Below are positions 9,514-20,202 of a DNA stretch of 64,000 nt, one piece after another. The notes under the pieces are model-generated. The model was not told the origin of the DNA, ran no database searches, and saw nothing but the letters and a program-made list of their open reading frames with translations. The position numbers and the translations under genes are program-made. The DNA lies in NCBI RefSeq assembly GCF_001975225.1, contig NZ_CP019445.1, positions 1,302,001 through 1,366,000 of the forward strand, read 5' to 3'. The stretch comes from Kosakonia cowanii JCM 10956 = DSM 18146. Lineage in GTDB: Bacteria > Pseudomonadota > Gammaproteobacteria > Enterobacterales > Enterobacteriaceae. How positions within the stretch are numbered: position 1 is the stretch's first letter; each line of letters opens with the position of its first letter.

Positions 9514-12387
9514 TTATTGATATTCGCTCATCGGTACGCAGGAGCAGAAGAGATTCCGGTCGCCATAAACATCATCCAGGCGTTTCACGGTTGGCCAGTA
9601 TTTGTTGACTGCGTCCGCCGGGAAAACCGCCAGCTCGCGGCTGTAGGCGTGGTTCCACTCATTCACCAGTTCATGCTGGGTGTGCGGCGCATTGACCAGC
9701 GGGTTATCCTCCAGCGTCCATTCGCCCTGTTTCACGCGCTCAATCTCAGCGCGGATCGCCAGCATCGCATCGATAAAACGATCCAGTTCGACTTTGCTTT
9801 CAGATTCCGTCGGTTCAACCATCAGCGTACCGGCAACCGGGAAGGACATGGTCGGCGCATGGAATCCGTAGTCAATCAGGCGCTTGGCGATATCCAGCTC
9901 GCTGATGCCGGTCTCCTCTTTCAGCGGGCGAATATCGAGAATGCACTCATGCGCCACGCGTCCATCACGGCCGGTGTAGAGCACCGGGAAGGCCTCTTTC
10001 AGGCGGCTGGCGATATAGTTGGCGTTGAGGATCGCCACCTGGCTCGCCTTTTTCAGACCTTCGGCGCCCATCATGCGGATATACATCCAACTGATCGGCA
10101 GGATCGACGCACTGCCAAACGGTGCGGCGGAAACTGCGCCCTGACGCGTCAGCATGCCTTCAATTTGCACCACGCTGTGGCCCGGAACAAACGGTGCCAG
10201 ATGCGCTTTGACGCCAATCGGCCCCATGCCAGGACCACCGCCGCCATGCGGGATACAGAAAGTTTTATGCAGGTTGAGGTGCGACACATCCGCGCCGATA
10301 AAGCCCGGCGAGGTGATGCCAACCTGCGCATTCATGTTCGCGCCATCAAGGTAAACCTGGCCGCCAAACTGATGCACCACTTCGCACACTTCGCGGATCG
10401 TCTCTTCATAGACGCCGTGCGTTGATGGGTAGGTGACCATAATACAGGAGAGGTTCTCTCCCGCCTGCTCCGCTTTCGCGCGCAGATCGCCCAGATCGAT
10501 GTTGCCATTCTTATCGCAGGCTACGACCACCACCTGCATACCCGCCATCTGCGCCGAAGCAGGGTTGGTACCATGGGCAGAGCTTGGGATCAGGCAGATA
10601 TCGCGATGCCCTTCATTGCGGCTTTCGTGATAGTGGCGGATCGCCAGCAGACCAGCGTATTCCCCCTGCGCGCCGGAGTTCGGCTGCATACAGAGCGCAT
10701 CGTAACCGGTCAGTTTCACCAGCCAGTCGGAGAGTTGCGCAATCATCTGGTGATAACCTTCCGCCTGCTCCGGCGGGCAGAACGGGTGCAGTTCCGCAAA
10801 TTCCGGCCAGGTGATGGGGATCATCTCCGCTGCGGCGTTAAGCTTCATGGTGCAGGAGCCGAGCGGGATCATCGCCTGGTTGAGCGCCAGATCTTTGCGC
10901 TCAAGCGAATGCATATAGCGCATCATCTCGGTTTCGCTGTGGTAGCGATTGAACACCGGGTGGGTAAGGATCGCATCCTCGCGCACCATCTCAGCCGGCA
11001 GAGAGCGGCTGTCGAGGGCAACCTCTTTATCCAGCGCGTCGATCTCAAGGCCATGTGCGTCGCCGAGCAGAACGCTGAACAGCGCCAGCACATCGTCGCG
11101 GGTAGTGGTTTCATCCAGCGTGATGCCTACGGCGTTAAGAATGTCGCTGCGCAGGTTGATCTCATGGGCTTCCGCACGCGCCAGCACCGCGGCTTTATCC
11201 GCTACTTCAACGCAGAGCGTGTCGAAGTAGTGCGCGTGACGCAGTTTCAGACCACCGCGCTGCAGGCCAGCAGCGAGAATGTCGGTCAGGCGATGGATAC
11301 GCCCGGCAATGCGTTTCAGCCCTTCCGGGCCGTGGAACACCGCATAGAGGCTGGCGATATTGGCCAGCAGCACCTGCGAAGTACAAATATTGGAGTTAGC
11401 TTTCTCGCGGCGAATATGCTGCTCGCGGGTCTGCATCGCCATGCGCAGCGCCGTGTTACCTGCCGCATCTTTGGAGACGCCGATAATGCGCCCCGGCATC
11501 GAGCGTTTAAATTCATCTTTCGCGGCAAAGAAGGCGGCATGCGGGCCGCCGTAGCCCATCGGCACGCCGAAACGCTGCGCGGAGCCGAAAACAATATCTG
11601 CACCCTGCTTGCCCGGCGCGGTCAGGTGCACCAGCGCCATCAGGTCGGCGGCAACGCTGACCACGATTTTGCGTGATTTTAACTCGGCAATCAGCGCGCT
11701 GTAGTTGTGCACTTCGCCGGTGGTGCCCACCTGCTGAAGCAGCACGCCAAAGAGATCCTGGTGATCGAGCGCTTTCTCTGCCTCATCGACAATCACCTCA
11801 AAGCCGAAGGTTTCGGCACGGGTGCGCACCACATCCAGCGTTTGCGGATGGACGTCGGCTGCGACGAAGAAGCGGTTCGCGCCTTTCAGTTTGCTGACGC
11901 GTTTTGCCATCGCCATCGCTTCAGCGGCGGCGGTCGCTTCATCCAGCAGCGAAGCGGAGGCGATATCGAGGCCGGTCAGATCGAGCGTGACCTGCTGGAA
12001 ATTGAGCAGGGATTCAAGACGCCCCTGCGACACTTCCGGCTGATAAGGGGTGTAAGCGGTGTACCAGCCCGGATTCTCCAGCATATTACGCAGGATCACC
12101 GGCGGCAGCTGCACGGCGGTGTAACCCATGCCAATGTAAGACTTAAAGCGCTTGTTACGACGGGCCAGGGTTTTCAGTTCAGCGAGCGCGGCATATTCGG
12201 TGGTGGACTCCCCCACCTGCGGCGGTGCGGCGAGCTGAATATCTTTCGGCACGATCTGCCCGATCAGCGCGTCGAGCGATTCTGCGCCAACGCTGTTCAG
12301 CATCTCCTGCTGTTGCGTGGTGTCCGGGCCAATATGCCTGCCGATAAACGAGGCGTGATGTTCAAGCTGGCTTAAAGTCTGAGTCAT
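9514..12387 (-). CDS. gcvP: Glycine dehydrogenase (aminomethyl-transferring), P protein
   Basis: 957 residues, the usual length of the single-chain P protein. The N-terminal half (about 1-450) is the non-catalytic PLP-like domain. The C-terminal half carries [18 protein letters not shown], whose lysine near residue 706 binds PLP. It decarboxylates glycine and passes the aminomethyl group to lipoyl-GcvH. It is the last gene of gcvTHP, 131 bases after gcvH; that gap holds a REP-like unit. Confidence 0.98.
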   Translation of the reverse strand: MTQTLSQLEHHASFIGRHIGPDTTQQQEMLNSVGAESLDALIGQIVPKDIQLAAPPQVGESTTEYAALAELKTLARRNKRFKSYIGMGYTAVQLPPVILRNMLENPGWYTAYTPYQPEVSQGRLESLLNFQQVTLDLTGLDIASASLLDEATAAAEAMAMAKRVSKLKGANRFFVAADVHPQTLDVVRTRAETFGFEVIVDEAEKALDHQDLFGVLLQQVGTTGEVHNYSALIAELKSRKIVVSVAADLMALVHLTAPGKQGADIVFGSAQRFGVPMGYGGPHAAFFAAKDEFKRSMPGRIIGVSKDAAGNTALRMAMQTREQHIRREKANSNICTSQVLLANIASLYAVFHGPEGLKRIAGRIHRLTDILAAGLQRGGLKLRHAHYFDTLCVEVADKAAVLARAEAHEINLRSDILNAVGITLDETTTRDDVLALFSVLLGDAHGLEIDALDKEVALDSRSLPAEMVREDAILTHPVFNRYHSETEMMRYMHSLERKDLALNQAMIPLGSCTMKLNAAAEMIPITWPEFAELHPFCPPEQAEGYHQMIAQLSDWLVKLTGYDALCMQPNSGAQGEYAGLLAIRHYHESRNEGHRDICLIPSSAHGTNPASAQMAGMQVVVVACDKNGNIDLGDLRAKAEQAGENLSCIMVTYPSTHGVYEETIREVCEVVHQFGGQVYLDGANMNAQVGITSPGFIGADVSHLNLHKTFCIPHGGGGPGMGPIGVKAHLAPFVPGHSVVQIEGMLTRQGAVSAAPFGSASILPISWMYIRMMGAEGLKKASQVAILNANYIASRLKEAFPVLYTGRDGRVAHECILDIRPLKEETGISELDIAKRLIDYGFHAPTMSFPVAGTLMVEPTESESKVELDRFIDAMLAIRAEIERVKQGEWTLEDNPLVNAPHTQHELVNEWNHAYSRELAVFPADAVNKYWPTVKRLDDVYGDRNLFCSCVPMSEYQ

Positions 12388-12483
12388 GAGCGAGGATTCC
12401 TGAAACGTGCGGTAATAGATAAAACGAAGATCTGGCTTGCCGGAAAGCGCGACGCTTCACCGGCCTGTTGAGGGACGTAAAGG

Positions 12484-12514
12484 TTGGCCGGAGACGCATC
12501 GCGCCATCCGGCAC
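12484..12514. repeat. REP-like palindrome between gcvH and gcvP
   Basis: TGGCCGGA...ATCCGGCA arms around GACGCATCGCGCC resemble the REP units elsewhere in the window. An intra-operon position is typical for differential mRNA stability. Confidence 0.5.
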
Positions 12515-12518
12515 ACCA

Positions 12519-12908
12519 TTATTCGTCTTCTAACAGGGCGCTATAGCCGGTTGCGTCTAACAGCGCTTCGACTTCCGCCTCATCGTTGGCCTTGATTTTG
12601 AAGATCCAGCCTTCGCCATACGGCGCGCTGTTCACCAGCTCCGGCGAATCATTCAGGCTGTCGTTGACCGCAACGATTTCACCGCCGATGGGAGCATAAA
12701 TATCGGATGCCGCTTTTACCGACTCCGCCACGGCGCAGTCGTCGCCAGCGCTAACGGTGGTGCCGACGTCCGGCAGGTCTACAAACACCATATCGCCCAG
12801 CAGCTCTTGCGCATGCTCGGTGATACCAACGGTGTAGCTACCGTCCGCTTCTTTACGCAGCCACTCGTGTTCTTTGCTGTATTTCAGATCGCCAGGTACA
12901 TTGCTCAT
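12519..12908 (-). CDS. gcvH: Glycine cleavage system H protein
   Basis: 129 residues ([20 protein letters not shown]). The lipoylation site is Lys65 in [11 protein letters not shown] within a biotinyl/lipoyl-like fold. It shuttles the aminomethyl group between GcvP, GcvT and Lpd. It sits 24 bases after gcvT with a good AGGAG-type RBS (rc of CTCTCC at about 12914). Confidence 0.98.
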   Translation of the reverse strand: MSNVPGDLKYSKEHEWLRKEADGSYTVGITEHAQELLGDMVFVDLPDVGTTVSAGDDCAVAESVKAASDIYAPIGGEIVAVNDSLNDSPELVNSAPYGEGWIFKIKANDEAEVEALLDATGYSALLEDE

Positions 12909-12932
12909 TGCTTTCTCTCCAGAAAAATAACG

Positions 12933-14027
12933 TTACGCGACCGCTTTACCGGCGCGCACAAAAACAGGTTTGGTCACTTTGACCGGCATTTCGCGGTTGC
13001 GGATCTGCACCACGGCCGTTTCGCCGATCCCTGCCGGAACGCGGGCCAGCGCAATGCTGTAGCCAAGCGTCGGCGAGAAGGTGCCGCTGGTGATCACCCC
13101 TTTCTGCACATTGCCCTGCGCATCGGTGAAGTGCACCGGCAGTTCATTACGCAGTACGCCTTTTTCGGTCATTACCAGGCCAACCAGCTGTTCGGTGCCT
13201 TTTTCGCGCTGCTGCTCAAGGGCATCACGTCCGATAAAGTCGCGATCCTGCGGCTCCCAGGCGATGGTCCAGCCCATGTTGGCCGCCAGCGGCGAAACGC
13301 CTTCATCCATCTCCTGGCCGTAGAGGTTCATGCCCGCTTCCAGGCGCAGCGTATCGCGCGCGCCGAGCCCGCAGGGTTTTACGCCCGCATTCAGCAAGCC
13401 TTGCCAGAAGTCAGCGGCTTTTTCATTCGGCAGGGCAATTTCATACCCGGCTTCACCGGTGTAACCGGTGGTGGCAATAAAGAGGTCGCCCGCTTCCACG
13501 CCGAAGAAGGGTTTCATGCCAGAGACCGCTTCGCGCTGCGCGTCGGTAAACAGGCTGGCGGCTTTCTCCTGCGCATGCGGGCCCTGCACCGCGATCAGCG
13601 AGAGATCGTCGCGCACGGTGATGTCGATGCTATAAGGTTCGGCGTGTTGGGAAATCCAGGAGAGGTCTTTTTCGCGGGTGGCGGAGTTAACAACGAGGCG
13701 GAAGAAATCTTCGGTGAAGTAGTAGACGATCAAATCATCAATCACGCCGCCCGAGGCATTAAGCATACCGCTGTAGAGCGCTTTGCCGGGCTTAGTCAAC
13801 TTCGCGACATCGTTTGCCAGCAAATAGCGCAGAAATTCGCGCGTCCGGCTGCCTTTCAGGTCAACGATGGTCATGTGTGAAACATCAAACATGCCGGCGT
13901 CGGTGCGCACCGCGTGGTGCTCATCAAGCTGCGAGCCGTAATGCAGTGGCATCATCCAGCCGTGGAAGTCGACCATGCGGGCGCCGCATTGAGTATGTTG
14001 TTCAAATAAAGGGGTCTGCTGAGCCAT
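12933..14027 (-). CDS. gcvT: Aminomethyltransferase, glycine cleavage T protein
   Basis: 364 residues ([20 protein letters not shown]), the same as E. coli. The folate-binding GcvT domain includes [18 protein letters not shown] and [13 protein letters not shown]. It transfers the one-carbon unit to tetrahydrofolate and releases ammonia. It is the first gene of gcvTHP and thus lies behind the regulatory region at 14028-14450. Confidence 0.98.
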   Translation of the reverse strand: MAQQTPLFEQHTQCGARMVDFHGWMMPLHYGSQLDEHHAVRTDAGMFDVSHMTIVDLKGSRTREFLRYLLANDVAKLTKPGKALYSGMLNASGGVIDDLIVYYFTEDFFRLVVNSATREKDLSWISQHAEPYSIDITVRDDLSLIAVQGPHAQEKAASLFTDAQREAVSGMKPFFGVEAGDLFIATTGYTGEAGYEIALPNEKAADFWQGLLNAGVKPCGLGARDTLRLEAGMNLYGQEMDEGVSPLAANMGWTIAWEPQDRDFIGRDALEQQREKGTEQLVGLVMTEKGVLRNELPVHFTDAQGNVQKGVITSGTFSPTLGYSIALARVPAGIGETAVVQIRNREMPVKVTKPVFVRAGKAVA

Positions 14028-14118
14028 CTTTTCCTCATCGAATACGCTGAGCTATCACGTTTTTCGCAGCGCCTTTCCGGCGGCAAAAAAGCGTGTCGAT
14101 GCCCTGTTACAGGCGGTG

Positions 14119-14134
14119 ACGCAAACGTTCTCTT
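14119..14134. promoter_or_regulatory. PurR-like operator upstream of gcvT
   Basis: ACGCAAACGTTCTCTT agrees with the PurR consensus ANGCAANCGNTTNCNT at all but one fixed position (C for T at position 12). It lies 92 bases from the gcvT start. PurR control of gcv is established in E. coli. Confidence 0.65.
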
Positions 14135-14407
14135 TGGCCTGAACTTATCACCGAAAGGTGCGCTTAACCATAAGGAAAAACCGGTCATCACATTAGCTTA
14201 TGACCAAAACGCGCTGAGATAACCGCAGTGGAATATAGCGAAAAATCCCTGCCACACGCGGATAAGAGGTCACTTCTGCGCGCTTATTGGGCAGGTAATT
14301 AGCATTTACTGCCAGTTAAAAGCAAAAAAGCGCGTAAGCCAAAATTAACGACATGAGAAAAACTAATCTGAGAATGGGGGTGAAATTAGAATATTTCAAA
14401 TGAGAGG

Positions 14408-14434
14408 AGAGCTTCCCTTCCCGGGGCCGGGAAG
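14408..14434 (-). terminator. Strong hairpin downstream of ubiI
   Basis: Arms TTCCCTTCCCGG and CCGGGAAGGGAA around GG, 17 bases after the ubiI stop. The T-run is poor, so it may be a 3' stabiliser as much as a terminator of the ygfB-pepP-ubiH-ubiI operon. Confidence 0.55.
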
Positions 14435-14450
14435 GGAAAGTGTGACGCAG

Positions 14451-15653
14451 TTAACGTAACCACTCCGGCAGATGGTTAAGCCCTAAAGCCTGACGCAATA
14501 ACTGCGGTTTAACGCCGGGAAGCGTATCAGCCAGTTTCAGCCCGATATCACGCAGCAGCTTTTTCGCCGGATTCGCACCGGCAAACAGTTCGCGGAAACC
14601 CTGCATGCTCGCCAGCATCATCGCGGCGCTATGTTTACGGCTGCGCTCGTAGCGGCGCAGGTAGAGATGCTGACCGATATCTTTGCCGTCGCGGCTTAAG
14701 CGCCGCAACTCAGCAATCAGCTCAGCCACATCCATAAAGCCGAGGTTAACGCCCTGGCCAGCTAAAGGATGGATGGTGTGCGCCGCATCGCCCACCAGCG
14801 CTAACCGATGCCCGGCAAACTGCCGTGCGTAGCGCCCGGTTAACGGGTAAGTCTGGCGTTCGCTCTCAAGCTCGCACAGCCCGAGGCGGTTATCGAAGGC
14901 CACGGTCAATGCCTGGTTGAACGCCTCAGCGCTGCTCTCCTGCATCGCCTTCGCCTGCTCTGGCGGCAGCGACCAGACGATCGAGCATAAATGCGGATCG
15001 TTCAGCGGCAGAAACGCGAGGATGCCATCATTATGGAAAACCTGGCGCGCGACAGCCAGGTGCGGCTCGGCGGTGCGGATCGTCGCCACCAGCGCGTGGT
15101 GGTGATAATCCCAGTAGGTGAGCGGAATATCCGCGCGGTTGCGCAGCCACGAATTAGCGCCGTCAGCACCCACTACCAGACGCGCCGTCAGCATAGTGCC
15201 CTCTTTCAGGGTCAGGAACGCTTCGTTCTCCCCCCAGGCGACCTGCTGCAACTCCGCTGGCGCAATCAGCGTGACATCTTTGCACTGCTGCGCCTGCTCC
15301 CACAGCGCGTGGTGAATGCGCGTGTTCTCAATGATGTAGCCCAGATGGCTGTAACCCATGCTTAGATCGTCAAAGGAGATGCGCCCGAAGCTGTCTTTCT
15401 CCCACACTTCCATGCCGTGATAGCAGCCGACCGGCCCGGCAACGATGTTTGACCAGACGCCGAGATGGGTCAGCAATTTTTCACTGGCGGCGTTAATCGC
15501 CGAGACGCGTAGCGCCGGAGGGGCATCCGCGGCCTGCGGCTCAGGAACCGTTTGTTCCAGCACCGCCACGCGCAGCCCGCTCCCTTGCAGGCCGCAGGCT
15601 AATGCCAGACCCACCATGCCGCCGCCGACAATCGCAACATCAACACTCTGCAC
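14451..15653 (-). CDS. ubiI: FAD-dependent 2-octaprenylphenol hydroxylase UbiI (VisC)
   Basis: 400 residues from GTG 15653 (reading VQSVDVAIVGGGMVGLALAC). AAGGAG lies 6 bases upstream. The frame is open to 15707, but that extension lies inside ubiH. The dinucleotide-binding motif GGGMVG is at about 9-14, and the second FAD motif GDAAHTIHPLAGQGVN near 285. It hydroxylates C5 of the ubiquinone precursor aerobically. Last gene of the ygfB-pepP-ubiH-ubiI operon. Confidence 0.95.
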   Translation of the reverse strand: MQSVDVAIVGGGMVGLALACGLQGSGLRVAVLEQTVPEPQAADAPPALRVSAINAASEKLLTHLGVWSNIVAGPVGCYHGMEVWEKDSFGRISFDDLSMGYSHLGYIIENTRIHHALWEQAQQCKDVTLIAPAELQQVAWGENEAFLTLKEGTMLTARLVVGADGANSWLRNRADIPLTYWDYHHHALVATIRTAEPHLAVARQVFHNDGILAFLPLNDPHLCSIVWSLPPEQAKAMQESSAEAFNQALTVAFDNRLGLCELESERQTYPLTGRYARQFAGHRLALVGDAAHTIHPLAGQGVNLGFMDVAELIAELRRLSRDGKDIGQHLYLRRYERSRKHSAAMMLASMQGFRELFAGANPAKKLLRDIGLKLADTLPGVKPQLLRQALGLNHLPEWLR

Positions 15654-15663
15654 TCTTAGCTCC

Positions 15664-16842
15664 TTAACGGGCGACCCAACCGAGGGTTCGTTGCGCCAGC
15701 GCATCACGCGCCGGGGTAAATAGTTCCATCGCCATCAACCCGAGGTTGCGCCCAACGAACAGCGGCGCCCAGCGGTTGGCGAAGAGATGCACCAGCCCAT
15801 CCGTCACGCCGATGGTGGCAGCTTTATCTGCCTGCCGACGCTGGTTATAACGCAGCAACAGCGGATAGCTTCCCACATCACTCTGTTCGATAAAGGCGTG
15901 AGAAAGGGTTTCCGCCAGCGTCATCACATCGCGCATGCCAAGGTTGAAGCCCTGCCCTGCAATCGGATGCAGCGTCTGCGCGGCATTGCCGACCAGCACG
16001 GCGCGATGGGAAACAGATGAGCTGGCAGTGGAGAGCGCTAGCGGGTAGACGCTGCGCTTCCCGGTATGCAGGATGCGGCCAAGACGCCAGCCGAAGGCTT
16101 TTTGCAACTCCTCGCAAAACTGTTCGTCTGACCAGCTCGCCACCTGCTGCTGTTTTTCACGCGGGTGACACCACACCAGCGAAGAGCGCCCCTGCGACAT
16201 CGGCAGCATCGCCAGCGGGCCATGTTCAGTAAAGCGCTCAAAGGCGCGCCCCTGATGGGCAACAGAAGTGGTGACATTGGCAATCACCGCCGCCTGGTCA
16301 TAAGGCGACTGCTGCCAGTCGATATTGAGCTGCCCGGCAATCGATGAGCGCGAGCCGTCTGCCGCCACCAGCAGTTCGCCGGTAAGCTGCTTGCCGCTTT
16401 GCAGCGTCACCGTCACCTGCTCTTCACTGCGGGTAAAGCGATCGACGCGATCCGGGCAGTGAAGCGTGACGCCCGGCGCGTTTTGCAGCCGCTTAAAGAG
16501 CCGCAGCCCGACATCGTGCAGCTCAACCACATGGCCTAACGCCTCAAGCCGGTACTCTTCCGCCGTCAGCGTTACGAAACCGGCATGACCGCGATCGCTG
16601 ACGTGTACGGTTGAGATGGGTGTTGCGCAGGAGGCAAGCGCCTGCCAGACGCCGATGTGCGCCAGCTGCTGGCAGGTGCCTGCCGCCAGCGCGATAGCTC
16701 GCGCGTCAAAACCGGGGTGATCCTGCGCGCCGGGCGCGTTGGCTTCCACCAGATGAACGGCAAGCTTGCCCTGTGTCAGATGTGAAATCGCCAGCGCAAG
16801 GGTTGCGCCAGCCATGCCGCCGCCAACGATGATCACGCTCAT
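15664..16842 (-). CDS. ubiH: 2-octaprenyl-6-methoxyphenol hydroxylase UbiH
   Basis: 392 residues (MSVIIVGGGMAGATLALAIS). It has the FAD-binding GGGMAGAT motif at the N-terminus and GNAAQTLHPIAGQGFNLGMRD near 280. It is a flavoprotein monooxygenase hydroxylating C1 in aerobic ubiquinone-8 synthesis and a paralogue of UbiI next door. Its start overlaps the pepP stop by 4 bases, implying coupled translation. Confidence 0.97.
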   Translation of the reverse strand: MSVIIVGGGMAGATLALAISHLTQGKLAVHLVEANAPGAQDHPGFDARAIALAAGTCQQLAHIGVWQALASCATPISTVHVSDRGHAGFVTLTAEEYRLEALGHVVELHDVGLRLFKRLQNAPGVTLHCPDRVDRFTRSEEQVTVTLQSGKQLTGELLVAADGSRSSIAGQLNIDWQQSPYDQAAVIANVTTSVAHQGRAFERFTEHGPLAMLPMSQGRSSLVWCHPREKQQQVASWSDEQFCEELQKAFGWRLGRILHTGKRSVYPLALSTASSSVSHRAVLVGNAAQTLHPIAGQGFNLGMRDVMTLAETLSHAFIEQSDVGSYPLLLRYNQRRQADKAATIGVTDGLVHLFANRWAPLFVGRNLGLMAMELFTPARDALAQRTLGWVAR

Positions 16843-18152
16843 GCGCGCGCCTTCGCCATCAGCGCTTCAATCTCATCGGCTTTTTTGACTACGCTGGCAG
16901 TCAGGTTCTCGTTGCCGTTGTCGGTGATGACAATGTCATCTTCGATGCGAATGCCGATACCGCGATACTTCTCCGGCACGTCGGCGTCCGGTGCGATGTA
17001 AAGCCCCGGCTCAACGGTGAGCACCATGCCGGGCGCCAGCTCGCGGGAGCGATCCTGGCCATAAACGCCGACATCATGCACATCCAGCCCCAGCCAGTGG
17101 CTTAAACCATGCATAAAGAAGGCGCGGTGAGCGCTTTGTGCAACCAGCTCTTCAACGTCGCCCTGCAGAATGCCGAGCTTCACCAGCCCGCTCACCATGA
17201 TGCGCACCACTTCGCCGGTCACTTCCTGAATTGAGGTGCCGGGGCGGAACAGTTCAAGCGCGCGTTCCAGCGAGGCGAGCACAATGTCGTAAATCTCACG
17301 CTGCGCCGGGGTAAATTTGCCGCTGACCGGGAAGGTGCGGGTGATATCCCCGGCATAGCCTTTGTATTCGCAGCCCGCGTCAATCAGCACCAGATCGCCC
17401 GCGCGCATTTCGCTTTCGTTCTCGGTGTAGTGCAGGATGCAGCCGTTTTCGCCGGCGCCCACAATGGTGTTGTAGGAGGGAAAGCGCGCGCCGTGGCGGT
17501 TGAACTCATGCTGAATTTCGCCTTCCAGCTGATACTCAAACATACCCGGGCGGCACACCTGCATCGCACGGGTGTGGGCCAGCGCGGAAATTTCGCCCGC
17601 GCGGCGCAGCACGTCAATCTCTTCAGCGGATTTAAACAGGCGCATCTCATGCACGATGGGCCGCCAGTCGGTCAGCGTGGCGGGCGCTTTCAGATTCTGG
17701 CGCGAGCCTTTGCGCAGCTTGTCGAGCGCGGCAAAGAGGATGGTGTCCGCATAAGCGTATTCGCCCTGCGCGTGATAGACCGCATCGAGGCCATTGAGCA
17801 ACTGATAGAGATGCTCGTCAATTTCCGGGAACGCCAGCGCGCGATCGACGCCGAGCTTCTCCGGCGCGGCCTCCTGGCCCAGGCGGCGACCAAACCAGAT
17901 TTCAGCGGTTTTGTCGCGCACGCGGTTGAAGAGCACGCTGTGGTTGTGGGTGTCATCGCTTTTGATCAGCACCAGCACCGCTTCCGGCTCGTTAAAACCG
18001 GTGAAATACCAGAAATCGCTGTTCTGGCGATAGGGGTATTCACTGTCTGCGCTGCGGGTCGCTTCCGGCGCGGCAAAGATCAACGCCGCGCTACCCGGAA
18101 CCATCTGTGCCAGTAAAGCCTGGCGACGACGGAGAAACTCAAGCTGTGTCAT
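16839..18152 (-). CDS. pepP: Xaa-Pro aminopeptidase P
   Basis: 437 residues (E. coli 441). The N-terminal creatinase-like domain spans about 1-175. The pita-bread metallopeptidase domain shows the dinuclear metal ligands in VLIDAGCEYKGYAGDITRTF (two Asp), GLSHWLGLDVHD (His), LTVEPGLYI (Glu) and GIRIEDDIVIT (Glu). It removes N-terminal residues ahead of proline in the cytoplasm. It lies 26 bases after ygfB. Confidence 0.97.
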   Translation of the reverse strand: MTQLEFLRRRQALLAQMVPGSAALIFAAPEATRSADSEYPYRQNSDFWYFTGFNEPEAVLVLIKSDDTHNHSVLFNRVRDKTAEIWFGRRLGQEAAPEKLGVDRALAFPEIDEHLYQLLNGLDAVYHAQGEYAYADTILFAALDKLRKGSRQNLKAPATLTDWRPIVHEMRLFKSAEEIDVLRRAGEISALAHTRAMQVCRPGMFEYQLEGEIQHEFNRHGARFPSYNTIVGAGENGCILHYTENESEMRAGDLVLIDAGCEYKGYAGDITRTFPVSGKFTPAQREIYDIVLASLERALELFRPGTSIQEVTGEVVRIMVSGLVKLGILQGDVEELVAQSAHRAFFMHGLSHWLGLDVHDVGVYGQDRSRELAPGMVLTVEPGLYIAPDADVPEKYRGIGIRIEDDIVITDNGNENLTASVVKKADEIEALMAKARA

Positions 18153-18178
18153 GACACCTCCTCCATGTAAAAAACTAA

Positions 18179-18757
18179 TTAGTGTAGTGTGGGCTTGCGC
18201 ACTTCCGGTGCGGTCGGCTGCTGGCGCGTGAAGGTATCGTGGCAGAGCAGCGCCGCAACGCGGACATACTCGATAATCTCTTCCAGAGACATCTCCAGCT
18301 CTTCCTGATCTTCGTCTTCGTCGTAGCCCAGCTGCGCAATGTTGCGCAGGTCATCAATCGCTTCGCCGGTTTCACCGGTCACTTTGTCGAGCTTCGGCTG
18401 CGAGACGCCCAGCCCCAGCAGGAAGTGATTCACCCAGCCTGCCAGCGCATCGGCGCGGTCGAAGACGCTGACGTCGTCGCCTTCCGGCAGGTAGAGCTGA
18501 AAGAGAAAGCCGTCATCTTCCAGCGAATCGCTGGTGGCGGCATGCATTGCACGCAGCGCCTGGGCCAACTCGTGACCGAAGGCCAACCCTTCGTTGGTTA
18601 AATCATGCAGCAGCGGCTGCCATGAGGTGTCTTTGTTGCCGCCGCAGAGCATCCCCGCGATCAGCCCATGCATTTCAGCAGGATGCAATCCAACGCCTTG
18701 TTGGTTGAGTAACTGGCCTACTTCCTTGTAACCAGGTATTTCGTTCTGTATAGACAT
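18179..18757 (-). CDS. ygfB: UPF0149-family protein YgfB
   Basis: 192 residues from [15 protein letters not shown], as in E. coli; the frame continues 15 codons upstream without conservation. All-alpha, acidic protein with the run [20 protein letters not shown] near residues 140-160. The function in enterobacteria is not settled; in Pseudomonas a homologue counteracts the antiterminator AlpA. First gene of the pepP-ubiHI operon and divergent from zapA. Confidence 0.93.
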   Translation of the reverse strand: MSIQNEIPGYKEVGQLLNQQGVGLHPAEMHGLIAGMLCGGNKDTSWQPLLHDLTNEGLAFGHELAQALRAMHAATSDSLEDDGFLFQLYLPEGDDVSVFDRADALAGWVNHFLLGLGVSQPKLDKVTGETGEAIDDLRNIAQLGYDEDEDQEELEMSLEEIIEYVRVAALLCHDTFTRQQPTAPEVRKPTLH

Positions 18758-18888
18758 GCGCATTCGTCGTCGTTGGGGGAAATATTCATGGTATGCTACC
18801 ACTTTGGACCCTGGTGATATACCCGTGATGGTTCACGTTACATGCCATTGCATGTACGCGGATTACTTAAGGTATAGACGTAAAATAG

Positions 18889-19314
<426 letters not shown>

Positions 19315-19356
19315 TACTTCAAGGTCAACTATGGTAGATTGACAGTGAAGTTAAAA

Positions 19357-19539
19357 AATTCTCTGAGATGTTTGCAAGCGGGCCAGTCCCCTGAGCCGAT
19401 ATTTCATACCAACAGAGTGTGGCGATCCATGGTTGGTGAGCATGCTCGGTCCGTCCGAGAAGCCTTAAAATCATGACGACACATTCACCTTGAACCAAGG
19501 GTTCAAGGGTTACAGCCTGCGGCGGCATCTCGGAGATTC
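19357..19539 (+). ncRNA. ssrS: 6S RNA
   Basis: 183 nucleotides closely matching E. coli 6S RNA. The 5' end is TTCTCTGAGATGTTTGCAAG, the central part GCGGGCCAGTCCCCTGAGCC, and the 3' end GCGGCATCTCGGAGATTC. The 5' and 3' ends pair (CTCTGAGATG with CATCTCGGAG), forming the closing stem around the open bubble that mimics an open promoter. It binds sigma70 RNA polymerase in stationary phase. It lies between zapA and fau, with which it is co-transcribed in E. coli. End positions are by alignment to the known RNA. Confidence 0.95.
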
Positions 19540-19561
19540 CCCTCTTCTACCAGTAACGACC

Positions 19562-20158
19562 ATGACGCAACTGCCCGATTCACTTCCGTCACGACAAGCA
19601 ATTCGCAAACAGATTCGTCAACGCCGACGAGAAATCACCAGCGCCCAGCAGCGCCAATTCGCTGAACAAGCCGCACTGCGCATGCTGGCCTGGCCTCCTG
19701 TTGTCATGGCACACAGCGTTGCCCTGTTTCTCTCCTTTGACGGCGAGCTCGATACACAACCGCTGATCGAACAACTGTGGCGAAGCGGCAAACGCGTTTA
19801 CCTTCCCGTATTACACCCTTTCAGCCCCGGCAATCTGCTCTTTTTGCACTACCATCCGCGCAGCGAACTGGTGACCAATCGTCTGAAAATTCAGGAGCCG
19901 AAACTGGATGTGCGTGATGTGCTTCCCCTGAGCCAGCTCGATGTGCTGATCACGCCGTTAGTCGCCTTTGATGAACAGGGGCAGCGCCTCGGCATGGGCG
20001 GCGGGTTCTACGACAGAACGCTGCAAAACTGGCGCGCGTATGGCGTGCAGCCGGTTGGTTATGCCCATGATTGCCAGCGCGTAGAGACGTTGCCTGTAGA
20101 GGAGTGGGATATTCCGCTGCCTGCGGTGATCACGCCGTCAACGGTGTGGGAGTGGTAA
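19562..20158 (+). CDS. fau: 5-formyltetrahydrofolate cyclo-ligase
   Basis: 198 residues from ATG 19562 (MTQLPDSLPSRQAIRKQIRQ). The in-frame ATG at 19490 is inside 6S RNA and was rejected. Motifs include RQRRREI near the N-terminus, FLSFDGELDTQPLIEQ and the ATP/Mg loop GQRLGMGGGFYDRTL near 140-155. It converts 5-formyl-THF to 5,10-methenyl-THF with ATP. It starts 22 bases after the mature 6S RNA 3' end, the conserved ssrS-fau arrangement linked to persister formation in E. coli. Confidence 0.94.
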   Translation: MTQLPDSLPSRQAIRKQIRQRRREITSAQQRQFAEQAALRMLAWPPVVMAHSVALFLSFDGELDTQPLIEQLWRSGKRVYLPVLHPFSPGNLLFLHYHPRSELVTNRLKIQEPKLDVRDVLPLSQLDVLITPLVAFDEQGQRLGMGGGFYDRTLQNWRAYGVQPVGYAHDCQRVETLPVEEWDIPLPAVITPSTVWEW

Positions 20159-20164
20159 GCGTTT

Positions 20165-20190
20165 GTTCCCCTCCCGGACGGGAGAGGAAC
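20165..20190. terminator. Bidirectional terminator between fau and serA
   Basis: Hairpin of GTTCCCCTCCCG and CGGGAGAGGAAC in the 44-base gap between convergent fau and serA. The sibC RNA found between these genes in E. coli has no room here. Confidence 0.6.
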
Positions 20191-20202
20191 AGCTAACGCA
20201 AC

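Larger units (their letters stand above)
14028..14450 (-). promoter_or_regulatory. gcvTHP upstream regulatory region (no gene)
   Basis: 423 bases between gcvT and ubiI with no conserved reading frame. The distal part (14200-14410) is AT-richer than the surroundings. In E. coli this interval carries GcvA, Lrp, CRP and PurR sites. Only the PurR-like box at 14119-14134 is clear here; AT-rich CTAAT-containing stretches around 14360 could fit GcvA but are not decisive. Confidence 0.6.

Noticed and set aside
10573-11676. Long open frame (367 codons) on the plus strand opposite gcvP
   Set aside because: Shadow of gcvP caused by GC-biased third positions; Arg/His/Gln-rich with no family similarity.
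12807-13880. 357-codon plus-strand frame opposite gcvT/gcvH
   Set aside because: Lies wholly antisense to two well-defined genes and has no recognisable domain.
14028-14450. Glycine riboswitch upstream of gcvT
   Set aside because: No tandem glycine-aptamer pattern was seen; enterobacterial gcv control uses GcvA, GcvB, Lrp and PurR.
19490-19561. Upstream start for fau
   Set aside because: It lies inside 6S RNA; the ATG at 19562 matches the family start.
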